The position numbers and the translations under genes were made by a program. A DNA stretch of 64,000 bases, from contig NZ_RCZH01000003.1 of NCBI RefSeq assembly GCF_006438875.1, positions 372,937 to 436,936 of the forward strand, read 5' to 3'. The DNA is from Flavobacterium pectinovorum (lineage in GTDB: Bacteria; Bacteroidota; Bacteroidia; Flavobacteriales; Flavobacteriaceae). Each line of letters starts with the position of its first letter. Positions within the stretch are counted from its first letter, which is position 1. The notes under the pieces are model-generated. The model was given only the letters and a program-made list of their open reading frames with translations. It did not search any database and was not told the DNA's origin. Positions 1 to 9,175 of this stretch are shown in pieces.

Positions 1-237
1 CTGAATCAAAAATTCAATCAAAGTACGGAAACATATAAAGTATTGCAATCACAATTAGTTGTAGCAGAAACATTAATCGAAGCCAATAAAAAATTACTGC
101 TTACAGGAGATGCACAAATTACCGAATACATTATTGCTTTGAGCAACATTATTTCGATTCAGGATGCCATTTCGCAAAACACAGTAAATAAACTGCAGAT
201 TATTAATGAAATAAATTACTGGAAAACAAATGAATAA
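1..237 (+). CDS. TolC-family outer-membrane efflux protein, C-terminal end (partial)
   Basis: The reading frame is open from the first base of the window and ends with a short helical C-terminus rich in Gln, Asn and Ile. The assignment rests mainly on context: it is followed, with an 8-base overlap (ATGAATAA), by a membrane-fusion protein and an RND pump. That is the usual gene order of tripartite efflux operons, in which the TolC-like trimer forms the outer-membrane channel. The residues seen (for example NTVNKLQIINEINYWKTNE) fit the last periplasmic helix of such proteins. Only about 78 codons are visible, so the family cannot be proven here. Confidence 0.7.
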   Translation: MNQKFNQSTETYKVLQSQLVVAETLIEANKKLLLTGDAQITEYIIALSNIISIQDAISQNTVNKLQIINEINYWKTNE

Positions 238-1156
238 AAAGATATACTCCATAGTAATGCCTTTAATGGCAACAGCACTTATTTTAAATTCCTGCAACAA
301 AACTGCTCCGGTAGAAGTTCCGGCAGAAGTGAGCGTTCCCGTTACAGTGACAAGTATTGATACTACGGCAATTGACAATTATGTTGACCTGAATGCAACG
401 ACCGCTTATTTGATTAAAAATACCATTAAAGCCAATACAACAGGATATCTGGAAATTGTAAATGCTGCATCGAATGATTTTGTGAGAAAGAACCAGCTTC
501 TTTTTTCTCTTAAAACTCGTGAAGCAAAAGTGCTGGGAAATACCATTAATAAAATAGATTCGAATCTACATTTTGGAGGTGCCTTAAACCTGAGAGCAAC
601 TTGTGATGGCTTTGTAACGTCTGTGAATGTTCAAAAAGGAGATTATGTACAAGAAGGTGATGCTTTGGCGGTTATTAACGACGCGGCGAGTTTTTCGATT
701 GTATTGAGTCTTCCTTATGAATTAAAAAGATACGTAAAACCAAATGAATTACTAGATGTGTCTTTGCCTGACGGAACGACAATAAAAACAAAGGTAGAAA
801 AATACATTCCTACGGTTGATCCGGCTTCACAAACGCAGAATGTTATTTTAAAAACACTGCAAAACTCCAATATACCAGAGAGTTTAATTGTAAAAGTTAG
901 GATCAATAAAACGGCTGCAAATAAAACAATTAGTCTTCCTAAAGGTGCCGTTTTGAGTGATGAAACGCAAACTGATTTCTGGATTATGAAAGTAGTCGGC
1001 AAAAATATGGCCGTTAAAGTTTCGATTAAAAAAGGAATTGAATCTTTTGATAAAGTAGAGATTTTATCTCCAAAATTAAAACCTGACGATAAAATTCTCC
1101 TTACCGGAAATTATGGAGTTGGAGATACGATCAAAATAAAAATAACAAATAAATAA
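230..1156 (+). CDS. RND efflux periplasmic adaptor (HlyD/MFP family) lipoprotein
   Basis: This 308-residue protein begins with a lipoprotein signal whose lipobox LNSC places the lipidated cysteine at residue 22, so it is anchored in the inner membrane facing the periplasm. It has the biotinyl-lipoyl-like segment of membrane-fusion proteins (ATCDGFVTSVNVQKGDYVQ) followed by beta-barrel strands. In a tripartite pump it bridges the RND transporter and the TolC-like channel. It overlaps the preceding TolC-like gene by 8 bases and ends 6 bases before the pump gene, so the three genes are one operon. The coiled-coil hairpin is short, which is common in the metal or lipid-type RND systems of Bacteroidota. 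The substrate is not evident. Confidence 0.9.
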   Translation: MNKKIYSIVMPLMATALILNSCNKTAPVEVPAEVSVPVTVTSIDTTAIDNYVDLNATTAYLIKNTIKANTTGYLEIVNAASNDFVRKNQLLFSLKTREAKVLGNTINKIDSNLHFGGALNLRATCDGFVTSVNVQKGDYVQEGDALAVINDAASFSIVLSLPYELKRYVKPNELLDVSLPDGTTIKTKVEKYIPTVDPASQTQNVILKTLQNSNIPESLIVKVRINKTAANKTISLPKGAVLSDETQTDFWIMKVVGKNMAVKVSIKKGIESFDKVEILSPKLKPDDKILLTGNYGVGDTIKIKITNK

Positions 1157-1162
1157 ACCGTT

Positions 1163-4100
1163 ATGCTGCCTTTTTTTGCCCGCCATAAAAATGGACTAAG
1201 TACAATTATCTTCCTGATTATTTTGGGAGGGATATTTTCTTATTCTAAAATGCAGACCGGATTATTTCCTGAAATCACATTTCCGAAAATAAAAATCATT
1301 GCTGATGCTGGCCAGCAGCCTGTAGATAAAATGATGATTACCGTGACCAAACCCCTTGAAAGCGCTATTAAAAAAGTGCAGGGATTGCAAACTGTAAGAA
1401 GTACGACAAGCAGAGGAAGCTGTGAAATTTCGGCATTTATGGACTGGAAAGCGGATATTGATCTTAGTAAAACAAGAATCGAAGCCCAGATCAATCAAAT
1501 TAAAAATGATCTTCCGCCGGATCTGCAGGTAACGGTCGAAAAAATGAATCCGTCGATACTTCCTGTTATTGGTTATGCCATTAACAGTAAAGAAAGATCT
1601 GCTGTTGATTTAAAAAAAATAGCCAATTATACGATAAAACCATTCCTTTCTCAGATTCAGGGAACAAGTGAAATTCGTGTAGTAGGAGGAAAGGAAAAGG
1701 AATACTGGCTTTCACTCGATTATCAAAAAATGAGCGCTTACGGTATTACTCCGGCAATGGTAACCCAAGCAATGAGTGAAACCAACTTTATTAAATCAAA
1801 CGGTTATCTGGCAGATTATCACCATTTATATTTAACCATTACGGATGCTCAACTTGATAAAAAAGACGAACTGGAGAATCTGGTGATCCGCAATAATAGT
1901 AAAGGAATCGTAAGGCTAAGTGACATTTGTCTGGTAGAAATAAGAGAGGCAAAAGAATATATTAAAGTCAATGCAAATGGCAAAGAAAGCATACTGATTG
2001 CGGTAATAAAACAGCCTGATGCCAACCTTATCGAAATGTCTGATGCCATGAATCAGAAAATGAAGGATCTTAAGGCAATATTGCCTAAAGACATTACCAT
2101 AAAACCATTTTATGAGCAGGCAAATTTTGTAAATGATGCCGTAAAAAGCGTAACAGACAGTTTGCTTATCGGATTGTTTTTAGCCATTATCATTGCGGTG
2201 CTTTTTCTAAAATCAGTAAAAGCAAGTGCAACCATATTAATCACGATTCCAGTTACTTTAAGTTTGACACTTATTGTATTGTATTTTACAGGACAAACAT
2301 TCAATATTATGACACTTGGTGCCATAGCCGCTGCCTTGGGATTAATTATAGACGATGCGATTGTCGTAGTAGAACAAATTCATCGTACGCATGAAGAAAA
2401 TCCGGACGAACCTGTAAAAACCTTATTGCAAAAGGCTATCAATTATCTTTTTCCTGCGATGCTGGGCTCTTCGATAAGCACCATCGTAATTTTTATTCCG
2501 TTTGTTTTGATGAGCGGTGTAGCGGGATCTTATTTTAAAGTTTTGACAGATACAATGATCATCACTTTAGTCTGTTCTTTTTTGGTAACATGGCTGCTGC
2601 TTCCGGTGATTTATCTGATGTTTTCCGGAAAAGAAAAATCTTCTGATAATATACAGCAGGAAGCGCACGATGTAAAAGAACAAAAATGGGTCTCCTTTTT
2701 TATTAAAAAACCTATTTTGAGTATAGGCTTTTGTATCGTTTTGGTACTCTCTATTTTTCTTATTCTGCCTAATCTTGAAACTGGTTTTCTTCCTGAAATG
2801 GATGAAGGAAGTATTGTTCTGGATTATGAATCTCCACCGGGAACTTCTCTTGAAGAAACAGATCGAATGTTGCGCGAAGTAGAGAAAATAATCATTAAAT
2901 ACCCTGATGTAGAAGCTTACAGCCGAAGAACAGGAACTCAAATGGGTTTTTTTATTACCGAACCCAATACAGGAGATTATTTAATTCAATTGAAAAAAGA
3001 CCGTGCCAAAACTACGAATGATGTTATTGATGATATAAGAGCAAAGGTCGAAAACAGCCAGCCTGCTTTAAGAATAGATTTTGGACAGGTTATAGGGGAT
3101 ATGTTGGGCGATTTGATGAGTTCAGTTTCTCCTATTGAAGTAAAAATTTACGGAAACGATCAAAAGAAACTCAACGAAATCGCACAACATATAAGTAGTC
3201 TTGTAGAGAATACCCCGGGAACTGCTGACGTTTTTGATGGAATTGTTCTGGCTGGTCCAAGTGTCAATATTGAACCTAATTATACTTTGCTGGCCCAATA
3301 TGGTATTACGCCAGCCGATTTGCAGTTTCAGATGCAAACCCAGCTGGAAGGAAATATTATTGGAACTTTATTAGAGCAGGAGCAAAGCACGGCCATTCGT
3401 CTTATCTATAAAAATTCAGATAAAAGAAGTCTTGAAGAAATTAAACAATTGCAGGTATTTCTTCCGGGCGGGCAATCTGTACCGCTTTCAAATCTGGTTA
3501 AAATTACACCGCAAAAAGGAAGCGCAGAAGTACAGCGTGAAAACCTGCAGATGATGAGCGTTGTAACAGGAAGACTTGATAATGGAGGCCTTGGAAGTGT
3601 GATGACAGAAATTCAGAATAAAATAGATCAAAATATCAAATTGCCACAAGGTTATTATGTTGAATATGGCGGCGCTTATAAAGAACAACAGCAGGCTTTT
3701 AGCGATTTATTATTGATTTTGATCGCTTCATCGCTTTTGGTTTTTGGTGTGATTTTATTTTTGTTTAGAGATTTTAGAGCAGCTTTGGTTATTCTTATAA
3801 TATCTGTATTGGGAATTTCAGGAAGTTATTTATTACTTTTTATAACCAACGTTCCGCTGAATGTGGGAAGCTACACCGGAATCATTATGATTGTTGGGAT
3901 TATTAGCGAAAATGCCATTTTTACTTTTCTGCAGTTTCGTGAAACCTACAAACTGACTTCTGATATTAATCAGTCACTAATCTATTCGATATCAACACGA
4001 TTAAGACCCAAATTAATGACGGCTATTGGAGCCATAATAGCCTTACTGCCTCTGGCTATTGGAGTTGGAACTGGTGCAGAATTACATCAGCCATTAGCAA

Positions 4101-4210
4101 TTGCAGTAATCGGAGGATTTATTGTTGCGATACCTTTATTATTAATTGTACTGCCGAGTCTTTTGGCGATAATCTATAAAAACCCTAAACACCATACTTA
4201 TTTAATATGA
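1163..4210 (+). CDS. RND family efflux transporter, inner-membrane pump
   Basis: At 1015 residues this has the full length of AcrB/CusA-type pumps. Twelve membrane spans are expected, with two large periplasmic loops. Transmembrane helix 4 carries the paired aspartates of the proton relay at residues 397-398 (GLIIDDAIVVVEQ), and the C-terminal half has the conserved RLRPKLMT loop. It uses the proton gradient to expel substrate through the adaptor and TolC-like channel encoded just upstream. The sequence does not show the methionine clusters expected of a dedicated CusA copper pump, so substrate specificity is left open. It is the last gene of the efflux operon; a 55-base gap separates it from the PAP2 gene. 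Confidence 0.93.
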   Translation: MLPFFARHKNGLSTIIFLIILGGIFSYSKMQTGLFPEITFPKIKIIADAGQQPVDKMMITVTKPLESAIKKVQGLQTVRSTTSRGSCEISAFMDWKADIDLSKTRIEAQINQIKNDLPPDLQVTVEKMNPSILPVIGYAINSKERSAVDLKKIANYTIKPFLSQIQGTSEIRVVGGKEKEYWLSLDYQKMSAYGITPAMVTQAMSETNFIKSNGYLADYHHLYLTITDAQLDKKDELENLVIRNNSKGIVRLSDICLVEIREAKEYIKVNANGKESILIAVIKQPDANLIEMSDAMNQKMKDLKAILPKDITIKPFYEQANFVNDAVKSVTDSLLIGLFLAIIIAVLFLKSVKASATILITIPVTLSLTLIVLYFTGQTFNIMTLGAIAAALGLIIDDAIVVVEQIHRTHEENPDEPVKTLLQKAINYLFPAMLGSSISTIVIFIPFVLMSGVAGSYFKVLTDTMIITLVCSFLVTWLLLPVIYLMFSGKEKSSDNIQQEAHDVKEQKWVSFFIKKPILSIGFCIVLVLSIFLILPNLETGFLPEMDEGSIVLDYESPPGTSLEETDRMLREVEKIIIKYPDVEAYSRRTGTQMGFFITEPNTGDYLIQLKKDRAKTTNDVIDDIRAKVENSQPALRIDFGQVIGDMLGDLMSSVSPIEVKIYGNDQKKLNEIAQHISSLVENTPGTADVFDGIVLAGPSVNIEPNYTLLAQYGITPADLQFQMQTQLEGNIIGTLLEQEQSTAIRLIYKNSDKRSLEEIKQLQVFLPGGQSVPLSNLVKITPQKGSAEVQRENLQMMSVVTGRLDNGGLGSVMTEIQNKIDQNIKLPQGYYVEYGGAYKEQQQAFSDLLLILIASSLLVFGVILFLFRDFRAALVILIISVLGISGSYLLLFITNVPLNVGSYTGIIMIVGIISENAIFTFLQFRETYKLTSDINQSLIYSISTRLRPKLMTAIGAIIALLPLAIGVGTGAELHQPLAIAVIGGFIVAIPLLLIVLPSLLAIIYKNPKHHTYLI

Positions 4211-4265
4211 GAGAAAACTACCTGTTTGATTGTCAATGTAATATTAATTTCTAATCTCTATTAAA

Positions 4266-5075
4266 ATGCTAAAAACTTTTTTATTATTCGTTCTGGGTAT
4301 TTCTGTCGTTCAGGCACAAGAACATGTTACGGATTCTATTGTAGGTGTTAAAGACACAGTAGTTCAGGTACAAAAACATGTGGCAGATACTCTTATGGTT
4401 AAAGATACTGTGCACAATTTAAAGTTTAATTACAAACAGTTAATTATTCCAGGCGTATTGATTGGTTACGGTTTTATCGGTTTGGAAAGTGACTGGCTTA
4501 AGGGCTTTAATTCTCAAATTCGGGATGAGGTAAAAGAGGATATTGATAACAAAATCACTATTGATGATTTCTCTCAATATGCTCCCGCAGCCTCCGTATA
4601 TGCGCTTAATGCGATGGGTATAAAAGGTAAAAACAATCTTAAGGACAGATCGATCATTTTGGCTACTTCTTATCTTATGATGAGTACTACGGTTTTTGCC
4701 TTAAAAAAGATTACACACGTAGAAAGGCCAGATGGCACATCTTATAATTCATTTCCTTCCGGGCATACCGCAAATGCTTTTGCCGGTGCCGAATTTCTTT
4801 GGCAGGAGTACAAAGACAAATCAATTTGGTACGGAATCAGCGGCTATATAGTAGCGACTGGAACAGGGCTTTTCAGAATGTATAATAACAGACACTGGCT
4901 TACTGATGTAGCTGCCGGAGCTGGGATTGGAATATTAAGTACCAAGGCAGCTTACTGGCTTTTTCCTTATGTAAAAAACAGCATTTTCCCTTCAAAAGAA
5001 AATAAAGTTACCTCAATGTTGATGCCGTTTTATAACGGAAAACAATTTGGCGGCGGAATGGTTGTACAGTTTTAA
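4266..5075 (+). CDS. PAP2-family phosphatase, secreted or outer-envelope type
   Basis: This 269-residue protein has an N-terminal signal peptide ending near VQAQ. It carries the three PAP2 phosphatase signatures: KKITHVERP, the FPSGHT motif and NNRHWLTD with the catalytic histidine and aspartate. Members remove phosphate from lipid phosphates such as undecaprenyl pyrophosphate, phosphatidylglycerol phosphate or lipid A. Residues 15-45 contain a short repeated pattern (HVTDSIVGVKDTVVQ and HVADTLMVKDTVHN), probably a linker. Unlike the second PAP2 protein of this window it has few membrane spans. The exact lipid substrate cannot be told from sequence. Confidence 0.88.
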   Translation: MLKTFLLFVLGISVVQAQEHVTDSIVGVKDTVVQVQKHVADTLMVKDTVHNLKFNYKQLIIPGVLIGYGFIGLESDWLKGFNSQIRDEVKEDIDNKITIDDFSQYAPAASVYALNAMGIKGKNNLKDRSIILATSYLMMSTTVFALKKITHVERPDGTSYNSFPSGHTANAFAGAEFLWQEYKDKSIWYGISGYIVATGTGLFRMYNNRHWLTDVAAGAGIGILSTKAAYWLFPYVKNSIFPSKENKVTSMLMPFYNGKQFGGGMVVQF

Positions 5076-5155
5076 AAGATTTAATTATTTGATTTTTTAG
5101 ACAATAGATAAAATACCACAAGCTATAACCTTAGCATTTAAAACCTTATTGCAAA

Positions 5156-6208
5156 ATGAAAATTTCGAAAAATATAAATAGTATAAGAAGAAGTATTATG
5201 CGTTTTTTTACCAAAAATATGAGCACCTCTAAAGTTTCTTCAAAGAGTATTGAAGATCCTGCTCAGATAAAAAAAATACTAATTTGCCGGCCAAATGGCA
5301 GATTAGGAAATCTTCTGCTTATTACGCCTTTAATTAAAGAAGTCAGTAGTACTTTTCCCAATGCCAGGATTGATCTTTTTGTAAAAGGAGGTTTAATGCC
5401 GATTATTTTAAAAAATTATCCGCAGATTGGAGAAATCATTGTACTTCCAAAAAAGCCTTTTAATCACCTTTTTGCGTATTTAGGAGTATGGTTAAACATT
5501 AAGCGCAAAAAATACGATATGGTGCTAAATGTAGACAAGGATTCTTCATCAGGCAGATTAGCTGTAGAAATCTCTCAAGCAGCTTATAAATTTTATGGTG
5601 ATACTATAAATGATGATGAGGTAAAGCAAGACGATTATCATCATATAGCGAAATATCCGGTCTACAATTTCAGGGAATATCTAAAAGCTTTGGGTATTAG
5701 CATAAATTCTAATCCAGTTGCTACTATCGATCTTGAATTAAGTAAGGAAGAAATCAATCAGGGTAGAAAAATTCTTAACGGAAAATTTGAAAACCAAAAA
5801 AAGACAATTGCCATATTTACTTATGCAACAAGTGATAAATGTTATTCGGAGTTATGGTGGAATGATTTTTATGAGCTGTTAAAAAGAAAATATGAGCGGG
5901 ATTATAATATTATTGAAATCCTGCCTTTGGAAAATGCTTCTCAAATTCGATTTAAGGCTACCAGTTTTTACAGTAAAGACATTCGTGAGATAGGTTCGGT
6001 AATAGCTAATACGGCAATTTTTATTGGTGCCGACAGCGGTATTATGCATTTAGCAAAATCGGTTCATATACCTGTAGTTGGGCTTTTTTCGGTTTCCAAT
6101 TGTAAAAAATATGAACCTTACGGTGACGGCAGCATTGGAATTGATACTAAAATCAAGTTCAACAAAAATTTGTACATACTAGAAATGGACCGTATTTTAC
6201 TGGAATGA
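5156..6208 (+). CDS. Glycosyltransferase family 9 (heptosyltransferase-like)
   Basis: This 350-residue protein shows the GT9 fold. The N-terminal signature RPNGRLGNLLLITPLIKE lies at about residues 44-61, and the C-terminal nucleotide-sugar site GADSGIMHLAKSVHIPVVGL at about 284-303. GT9 enzymes transfer heptose or related sugars onto the LPS core or other surface glycans at the cytoplasmic face. The gene is alone on the plus strand and is followed by a strong hairpin terminator. Context (PAP2 phosphatase upstream, lipid kinase and phosphoethanolamine transferase nearby) supports a lipooligosaccharide role. The sugar donor is not predictable. Confidence 0.88.
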   Translation: MKISKNINSIRRSIMRFFTKNMSTSKVSSKSIEDPAQIKKILICRPNGRLGNLLLITPLIKEVSSTFPNARIDLFVKGGLMPIILKNYPQIGEIIVLPKKPFNHLFAYLGVWLNIKRKKYDMVLNVDKDSSSGRLAVEISQAAYKFYGDTINDDEVKQDDYHHIAKYPVYNFREYLKALGISINSNPVATIDLELSKEEINQGRKILNGKFENQKKTIAIFTYATSDKCYSELWWNDFYELLKRKYERDYNIIEILPLENASQIRFKATSFYSKDIREIGSVIANTAIFIGADSGIMHLAKSVHIPVVGLFSVSNCKKYEPYGDGSIGIDTKIKFNKNLYILEMDRILLE

Positions 6209-6219
6209 TTCAAAAAAAG

Positions 6220-6254
6220 CTCTGAATAAATCCTGAATCAGGATTTATTCAGAG
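6220..6254. terminator. Bidirectional rho-independent terminator
   Basis: A near-perfect inverted repeat (arms CTCTGAATAAATCCTGA and its complement) lies between the convergent glycosyltransferase and lipid-kinase genes. A run of seven A residues on its left side becomes the T tract for the minus strand. Confidence 0.85.
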
Positions 6255-6259
6255 ATAAA

Positions 6260-7138
6260 TTAAACCAGTACCTTCAAAGCTTTGGGCAAGATGCGTACAT
6301 TTATGATGTTAGTTTTTATATTGTACTGTTCACCATCGATCTGTGCGTCTATATAGATCTTTTGGGGCATTTTGATGTGCACTTCATTTACTAAATAATG
6401 TTTTGCTTTTTTGAATTTTTCAATTGTATTTCGAAGCACATTAAATCCCAATAAGAGTTTTTCGATAAAAGACAATTCCGGGATAATTACCATATCTAAC
6501 AGTCCATCACTAAGGCTTGCTTTTGGCGTTAAGCTCATATTATATCCCATTTCGTTTGAATTAGAGATAAAGAGCATAAACGGATTCACTTCTATCTTCT
6601 GATCCTCAAATGATATAATTGCCTGTTTGGCCTTATATTGAAAACTTGACGATAGAGCAGCTTTTACATAAGAAGATAATGTTCTGTTACCGGAACGTTC
6701 GTATTTTTTTATAATTAAAGCATCAATACCAATTCCCATATTGCTGAAAAAATAAAAATCATTTATTTTTCCAACATCCATAAAAGTTGTTTTCCCTTTT
6801 TTGATAATGTCAATAGCTTTTTTAAAATTTCTTGGAATATTTAAGTTAGATGCAAGACCATTTCCTGATCCTACGGGAATAATTCCCAAAATAATTCTGG
6901 TGTTTACTAAACAAGAGGCAACTTCATTAATCGTACCATCTCCGCCACAAGCTACAATATAATCAGGATTCTGTTTTACTGCTGCTTTTGTTAATTCGAC
7001 AGCATGCGTTTTATGATTGGTATAATCCACTGCAATTTGATATTCTGAGGCTGGAAAATGCTGAAGAATATAAGAAGCGGCAAGGTTATGTTTGCCACTT
7101 CCTGAAATTGGATTAATAATAAAATGAATATAAGTCAT
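6260..7138 (-). CDS. Diacylglycerol kinase-like lipid kinase (YegS/DgkB fold)
   Basis: This 292-residue soluble lipid kinase has the DAGK catalytic motifs GGDGT at residues 65-69 and PVGSGNGLA at 88-96, preceded by NPISGSGK. Such enzymes phosphorylate diacylglycerol or related lipids with ATP at the membrane. It starts 3 bases after the stop of the LtaS-like transferase, so the two are co-transcribed. Transferases of that type release diacylglycerol when they use phospholipid head groups, so a kinase that returns diacylglycerol to phosphatidate would be a logical partner; that link is inference. Sphingosine or ceramide kinase activity is an alternative in sphingolipid-making Bacteroidota. Confidence 0.88.
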   Translation of the reverse strand: MTYIHFIINPISGSGKHNLAASYILQHFPASEYQIAVDYTNHKTHAVELTKAAVKQNPDYIVACGGDGTINEVASCLVNTRIILGIIPVGSGNGLASNLNIPRNFKKAIDIIKKGKTTFMDVGKINDFYFFSNMGIGIDALIIKKYERSGNRTLSSYVKAALSSSFQYKAKQAIISFEDQKIEVNPFMLFISNSNEMGYNMSLTPKASLSDGLLDMVIIPELSFIEKLLLGFNVLRNTIEKFKKAKHYLVNEVHIKMPQKIYIDAQIDGEQYNIKTNIINVRILPKALKVLV

Positions 7139-7141
7139 TAT

Positions 7142-9100
7142 TTATTTTAAAAGTTTATTTGTAAAAAGGTAATCAGCAGTTTGATACCACGAAATGGTTT
7201 CATCCAAAAAGGACTGATTCATTGGTATTGATTTTAAGCTGTTATCACTTTTGTTCCAAGTGTAAAAAGCCTGTTTTTTCTGATCAGAAAGAATCATAAC
7301 TTTTTCTTTTTTCATCAAAACAAGTTTGCGATACGTTCCCATAAGAGCCCGTTCTTCAAATTTTGAAGCTAAAACGTTTTTCCCAAAAAAATCAGATTCA
7401 TAATTCCAGTGAAAAATAGAAAACAAAGTGGGCCAAAGATCAATTTGAGAACATTGTTTCATTATTTTCTGATTGTATTGTTCTGATAAGTTTACAATAA
7501 AAGCTGGAATATGATAATTGGCAACATCAATTTCATCTTTTCCTGCACTGCTCGCACAATGATCAGCAATGATAACAAATACCGTATTTTTAAACCAGGG
7601 TTTCGTACTTGCTTTTTTGAACAATTGTCTTAAAGCAAAATCGGTATATTTTACAGCACCTTCACGGCTCGTTCCTGACGGAATATCAATTTTTCCTTCG
7701 GGATAAGTAAAAGGTCTGTGGTTTGAGGTTGTCATTACAAAATTAAAGAAAGGCTTACTGTCTTTGTATTGAGCATCAGCAACTTTAAGCATTTTATTAA
7801 AAATATCTTCATCACAAATTCCCCATGCATTTTCAAACGTTACTTCGTTATCATTGATATTATTTCGTGTTGTTTTGATCTTATCACTTAAAACACTTCC
7901 GCGTCCGCGATCATAAATGGTAAAGCCATTTCCGCCAAAATAAGCGTTCATATTATCAAAATAACCGTCACCGCCGTAAAAGAAATTACAATCATAAGCT
8001 CTCGATTTAAAAACACTGCAAACCGTATAAAGATTCTGGTTTTCTGGTCGTTTTACAATTGACTGTCCTGGAGTTGGCGGTATGCAAAGTGTTACAGCTT
8101 CCATACCACGCACAGTTCTGGTTCCGGTTGCATAAAGATCATTAAAGAAAATACTTTTCTGGGCCAGACTATCCATAAAAGGCGTAATGTTTTCTTTGTT
8201 TCCAAATTCTTTCAGGAAGCTTCCGCTAAGGCTTTCTACAAGCACAAATACAACATTTTTGTTTTCTAATGATGGGGTACTGTCGGTAATAGTTCTGTGG
8301 ATCGAATATCCCATAGAATTATAACGTGCATTTGGATTTTTAAGTTTCTCTTTTATAATTCCAAAGGCTTTATCATTATCTATCGAAGTATAGAAATCAA
8401 CATACTTCATTTGGTTGTTTCTAAAGGCAGCAAAAAATGAATAAATTCCTGATTTAGAAATTTCAGAGTTATAACGGTTTGATGACCATTCTGCCTGATA
8501 ATTATGGATAAAAGAACCAAAAAATAAAGCAATAGCCAAAGCACAGCTCAGTACAACAATTCTTGTTTTTAAACCAGCTTTAGAACTAAAAGTATCAGTA
8601 AAAGCTTTTCTTTTGTGAAAAATGAAAAGAAAAACAGCTGTTAATAATAATACACCTCCAATTAATAACGGCAAAGGATATGATTGCTCAATATTGGCCA
8701 CAACCTCATGTGTATAAATTAAGTAATCTACAGCAATAAAATTGAACCTGGTTTTAAATTCATCCCAGAATGTTAATTCAGCAAAAAAGGTAAACACAAG
8801 TATAAATGTGGTTAATGCCGTAAAAAAGCAGACCAATATTTTATCTAATAAGGTTCCTATAAATCTGTTAGGCATTATAGTATAATAAACAATTCCTGCC
8901 AGTGATATAAAAGTAATTGTACCAATATCAAAAAATAAACCTGTAAAAAGAGTCCTGATTAAATCAATAATATTCCACGTAACTTCGTCATATTGCCATA
9001 TAAAGAAAGTAAATCGTAAGATTTGTGACATGATTAAAAACCAGATCATAAAATGGAACAGCAGTGAATATCTGCCAAATTTTGGTAAATGTTTCTTCAT
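7142..9100 (-). CDS. LtaS/OpgB-like membrane sulfatase-fold phosphotransferase
   Basis: This 652-residue protein has about five N-terminal membrane spans (residues 10-210) and a periplasmic alkaline-phosphatase/sulfatase domain. The metal-binding start FVLVESLSGS, the likely threonine nucleophile in TGTRTVRGME and the IADHC metal motif can all be seen. Family members move phosphoglycerol or phosphoethanolamine from phospholipids onto envelope polymers. Flavobacteria lack lipoteichoic acid, so the acceptor is probably a glycan or lipid of the outer envelope. It is the first gene of a two-gene operon with the lipid kinase. Length matches LtaS-type proteins of Bacteroidota. Confidence 0.85.
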   Translation of the reverse strand: MKKHLPKFGRYSLLFHFMIWFLIMSQILRFTFFIWQYDEVTWNIIDLIRTLFTGLFFDIGTITFISLAGIVYYTIMPNRFIGTLLDKILVCFFTALTTFILVFTFFAELTFWDEFKTRFNFIAVDYLIYTHEVVANIEQSYPLPLLIGGVLLLTAVFLFIFHKRKAFTDTFSSKAGLKTRIVVLSCALAIALFFGSFIHNYQAEWSSNRYNSEISKSGIYSFFAAFRNNQMKYVDFYTSIDNDKAFGIIKEKLKNPNARYNSMGYSIHRTITDSTPSLENKNVVFVLVESLSGSFLKEFGNKENITPFMDSLAQKSIFFNDLYATGTRTVRGMEAVTLCIPPTPGQSIVKRPENQNLYTVCSVFKSRAYDCNFFYGGDGYFDNMNAYFGGNGFTIYDRGRGSVLSDKIKTTRNNINDNEVTFENAWGICDEDIFNKMLKVADAQYKDSKPFFNFVMTTSNHRPFTYPEGKIDIPSGTSREGAVKYTDFALRQLFKKASTKPWFKNTVFVIIADHCASSAGKDEIDVANYHIPAFIVNLSEQYNQKIMKQCSQIDLWPTLFSIFHWNYESDFFGKNVLASKFEERALMGTYRKLVLMKKEKVMILSDQKKQAFYTWNKSDNSLKSIPMNQSFLDETISWYQTADYLFTNKLLK

Positions 9101-9120
9101 ATTTTCTTAATATTGTGGCG

Positions 9121-9129
9121 CAAAGTTTA
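9121..9129 (-). promoter_or_regulatory. Possible -7 promoter element of the transferase/kinase operon
   Basis: On the minus strand the motif TAAACTTTG sits about 20 bases before the ATG. It resembles the Bacteroidota -7 element TAnnTTTG but has an extra base. The same nonamer precedes the PepSY-like gene at 12064-12072. Confidence 0.3.
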
Positions 9130-9175
9130 CAACTCAATTCTGAATTAAAACTGAATTTTCGTCTTATTAAGAAAA

